Source: Hirundichthys speculiger
Taxonomy: Eukaryota > Chordata > Actinopteri > Beloniformes > Exocoetidae
DNA: 64,000 bases
Reading direction: 5' to 3'
Assembly (NCBI GenBank): GCA_018398805.1
Contig: JAGFBZ010001232.1
Span: 62,001 to 126,000, forward strand
Each line of letters begins with the position of its first letter. Positions within the stretch are counted from its first letter, which is position 1. Of the stretch, positions 61,260 through 64,000 are shown piece by piece. The notes beneath the pieces are model-generated. The model searched no databases. It was not told the origin of the DNA and was given only the letters and a program-made list of their open reading frames with translations. A program made the position numbers and the translations under genes.

Positions 61260-63560
61260 TGTCAGAATAGGTCATTGTTTTGACGACGCCCCGGTTGAGG
61301 AAACGCTGACGTAGAGGAACCAGGTACGCAGTCACGAGGAAAACCAGAGCGTTCAGACTTGAGACGCATCTGTTAAAATCCGGTTAGAATCAGATTTTAC
61401 GAACCAGAGACCTCATCTTCTCAGCACCTGTTCAAAACTGGATTTGGGCCGGCGGTCCGAACCCAGCCCAGTTCGTTAATAAAATTTAAACCCTTTGAGT
61501 GTGACGTCATCGAGAAGAAAAAACACAAAACTGCTTCCCTGCTGCTTGTCTTCATTTATGAAGAGAGAAGAGATTTTGTGAAGACAAACCTCTGAATAAG
61601 AAAAAAAAAATCATCAAAGCAGTTCACTTTGGTCCCTTGAGACTACAAACATCTATAATCTCCTACATGCCCCCCCCCCCCCATCCAGCCTTCAGGGGCC
61701 CCTCCTTCATTCAGAGGACCAACTCCAGCGAACATCAGGTGTGACAGACTCCTTCACCCACAAACTCGCCCACCGGTGCCACATGTGCACGCCGGCGGTC
61801 CGTCCGACGGGGGGGGGGGCATCTTCCTCCCTCGCTCAGCTCTCCCGCTCCTCGCAGCCTCTGGCTAATTACTCCTTTTTTCAAATGCAAAGCAGCGGCA
61901 GAAAGTGAGATGATTTCTCGGCAGCCGCTTTAGGGACAAAAAAAATATCGAGGAGAGAGAAAGAAAGCCACGGCGAGAAAAGAGGAGTGAGAAAAGACGA
62001 GAGAGAGGCTGAATGGAGAGTGGGGGCGGGGGGGTGGGGGTGGGGGGTGACTTTCTTTCCTTGGCTGGTGGGGACCTTTGAAGTTGGGAAAAGATAGAGA
62101 AGGGTGGCGGCGGCGGCGGGTGTTTTTCTGTGAGGGGACGGAGGTAAGAAAAAAGCGAGGGAAGATCACGTTAACGAGATGGCCTCTAAAGACGAATTAA
62201 ATGGTGGGAGAAAAGAAACACGATCGGGCCCCGGCCCTACTTATAGACTCCTCACAGACTCGCTCCTTTCAACGCGCCGCCGAGCTTTTTCCTAAAGCCC
62301 CGAATTCCTCAGCACAGCTTCTTAAAAGGCCTGGAGTGGGGGTGGGGGGGGGGGGGTGTAGGAGTGGGGGGGCGTAGGCTCCGTGGACGAGTGCAAACGT
62401 GCACGAGGGAGGTCACCCGTCCTTTAGTCACACATCCCGGCCGTCAATGGGGAGGTCAGGGACTTACACACCGATGGAGGGTCAGAAAGTGGCGGGATTA
62501 CACGTCCGCCGTGAGACCCCCGGATCCCGGCGGGCTTTCACTCCCTCTCGCTGTTTGTTGTTTTGTGGCGGAGCAGACGGGGGGGAAAGAAAAGGAGACG
62601 GTCGGGGAATTAGTGTAAAGCTCGGGAGATGAATGGGCATCTTATTCGCACCTCTTGTTGGCGGGGCTTTGAGCCCCCAAACAGCCCTCCCATTCGCTGT
62701 CGCCTTTGTGCCGACAAAAGGAGACTCCCCTCCTGGCTTTCACGCTCCCGGTGGAGCAACAAGAGGATTTGGGGCGCCACGCAGCGCCCCGGAGCTGCCC
62801 CGGCTTTGATTGGACGTCGGCGGGAGAGAGAGAGCTGCTTCTCCTTTCTTGATTAATCAAGTGATTCTCAATAACACCTTCTCTTTTTTAAACACACCCT
62901 TTCTGCGTCTCGATAATCCCTGAAACAAGCCGACGAGCCTTTCACCAGGAACATTTCTGTCATCCTTCCCTTCGGTGTTACATCTGACTTTGATCTAATC
63001 TCATGTGTGGGGGGGGCTTTTTTTTTGTCTGCGACGCATGAAAACATTTGCGGGATTAATTTAGAGGAATTAGACCTGAGCTGACCCGGAGTTGACCCGG
63101 TGTGTCCTTAACCATACAAGCGCCTGATTTAAGAGTAGAAGAGTTGTTTTATTTTATCTTTTTTTAATCCAACGTGAGGACAACGGTGCTCTGATTTTAA
63201 TCAGATCGAGGCAGCGCCCTGAATAAGACGCTAAAACATAAACAGCTACCTTAATCTAAATGAGGTTGTAATCAGAGTAATATAATTGCATTAAACTATT
63301 ACAATTATAGCATCAACATAAAGACGCCTTCATCAGGATGTATTTTCGCTACCACATTCGACAGTGTAGACCGTATATAAATATCGTTTAAAAGTCTCTG
63401 AATTCTGCGAGTAATTAGATCCAGAATCATTTAACGGTGTTAAATGGCATCATTGAAACGTTTGGAGTTCTGGAGGAAACGGCAGATCGGGTCGCCGCGC
63501 CGCGTTAACATGCAGGGGCGCAGTTCCTCGAACGACCTCTGGGGGGCTGGATCCAAAGGT
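61260..63560. promoter_or_regulatory. non-repetitive upstream DNA, candidate regulatory block
   Basis: Long transposon-poor stretch. Blocks at about 61840-61930 (GGCTAATTACTCC, TTTCAAATGCAAAGCAGC), 62220-62330 and 62640-62880 (CTTGATTAATCAAGTG, a perfect palindrome with TAAT) contrast with the surrounding arrays. G-rich runs occur at about 61810, 62025-62050 and 62340-62370. No coding frame with family features. Confidence 0.35.
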
Positions 63561-63573
63561 GAGTCACGCCTGT

Positions 63574-63675
63574 GAAGGACTGGCGGCCCGTCCAGGGTCG
63601 AGCCCTGCCGTTCACCTGGAGGTGGCTGGGATGGACCCCAGAAGACCCCCGTGACCCTAAACCAGGAGCAAGTGG
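63574..63675 (+). mobile_element. SINE/LINE tail fragment
   Basis: GTGAAGGACTGGCGGCCCGT, then CCAGGGTCGAGCCCTG and GTGACCCTAAACCAGGA follow the layout of a widespread fish retroposon tail (GGCGACCTGTCCAGGGTG-type consensus, family knowledge). Degenerate. Confidence 0.6.
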
Positions 63676-63678
63676 GTC

Positions 63679-63712
63679 CAGTGGTACCTCTACTTACGAA
63701 CATCTCTACGTT
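63679..63712 (+). mobile_element. isolated terminus of the Tigger-like family
   Basis: CAGTGGTACCTCTACTTACG followed by AACATCTCTACG matches the termini of the elements at 48296, 53111 and 60353. The rest of the element is absent. Confidence 0.7.
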
Positions 63713-63889
63713 AGAGGTCCTGGAACAACCCGACAACCAGAAAACCCTCAGGTCCATTCAGAAGGCGTGACTCCGGGTTCGGGTCTGAATCGGTCCGGTC
63801 GGTGCTCTCTGACCGGCTGGGTCAGCGTTTACTTGAGTTAAAGATATTGTCCTGGTCCTCAAGCCCGTCCGCCCCGATTCAGATGAATG

Positions 63890-64000
63890 GATCAACTCAT
63901 CCTCATGTTGTCACCATCTGCCCAACCATCTCTGAGCCCTTAATTCAGATGTTCTTCCTGAACTTCCCAGCTGGGGATCAATAAAGTCCACCAATCTATC
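63890..64000 (+). mobile_element. LINE 3' end fragment
   Basis: Ends CAGCTGGGGATCAATAAAGT with CTATC at the very edge, typical of fish LINE 3' ends. It continues beyond the window. Confidence 0.5.

Overview
The window is vertebrate nuclear DNA, most likely from a teleost fish. The only protein-coding gene I can support is lhx5, a LIM-homeodomain transcription factor on the minus strand. It has five exons spanning 29412 down to 3018, and every intron follows the GT-AG rule. The joined reading frame matches the Lhx5 layout from end to end: two LIM domains, an acidic linker, a homeodomain and a Pro/Ser/Tyr-rich tail, 396 codons in all. The one defect is an extra base in a short homopolymer at the start of exon 2, which puts exon 1 and exon 2 out of frame as the sequence stands. 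The fish assignment rests on the gene sequence plus the type of repeats: many small non-autonomous hAT, Tigger-like and piggyBac-like DNA transposons and LINE/SINE tails.

Layout. 1-3017: truncated hAT element, then downstream flank and probable lhx5 3' UTR. 3018-3367: exon 5. 3368-22009: intron 4, 18.6 kb, packed with transposons, a 1.6-kb 22-bp satellite and head-to-head telomere-like repeats. 22010-22175: exon 4. 22176-26673: intron 3. 26674-26951: exon 3. 26952-27400: intron 2. 27401-27625: exon 2. 27626-29239: intron 1. 29240-29412: coding part of exon 1. 29413 to about 30170: GC-rich 5' UTR and promoter. 30200-64000: upstream intergenic DNA, a mix of minisatellites, transposon copies and a few non-repetitive GC-balanced stretches rich in homeodomain-type TAAT/ATTA and E-box words that look like candidate regulatory DNA.

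The notable theme is the link between DNA transposons and tandem arrays. A Tigger-like element family (TA target duplication, three copies) carries a 33-bp internal repeat present in about 2, 6 and 79 copies; the largest array shows a seven-unit (231-bp) higher-order period, and each unit holds a perfect NF-Y consensus. A foldback element has a 17-bp unit once on one arm and about 15 times on the other. A hAT element (9289-10631) has four internal tandem copies of a block of about 320 bp. A 22-bp satellite begins immediately after a hAT terminus and a 32-bp palindrome. A 53-bp array lies inside another dispersed element. A separate hAT copy (12805-13487) appears to have carried along about 150 bp of host DNA flanking a sister copy, including that copy's target-site duplication. 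Together these suggest that the transposons seed the local satellites. That is an inference from one window and needs genome-wide comparison.

Long open frames over the arrays are period artefacts and are not called as genes.
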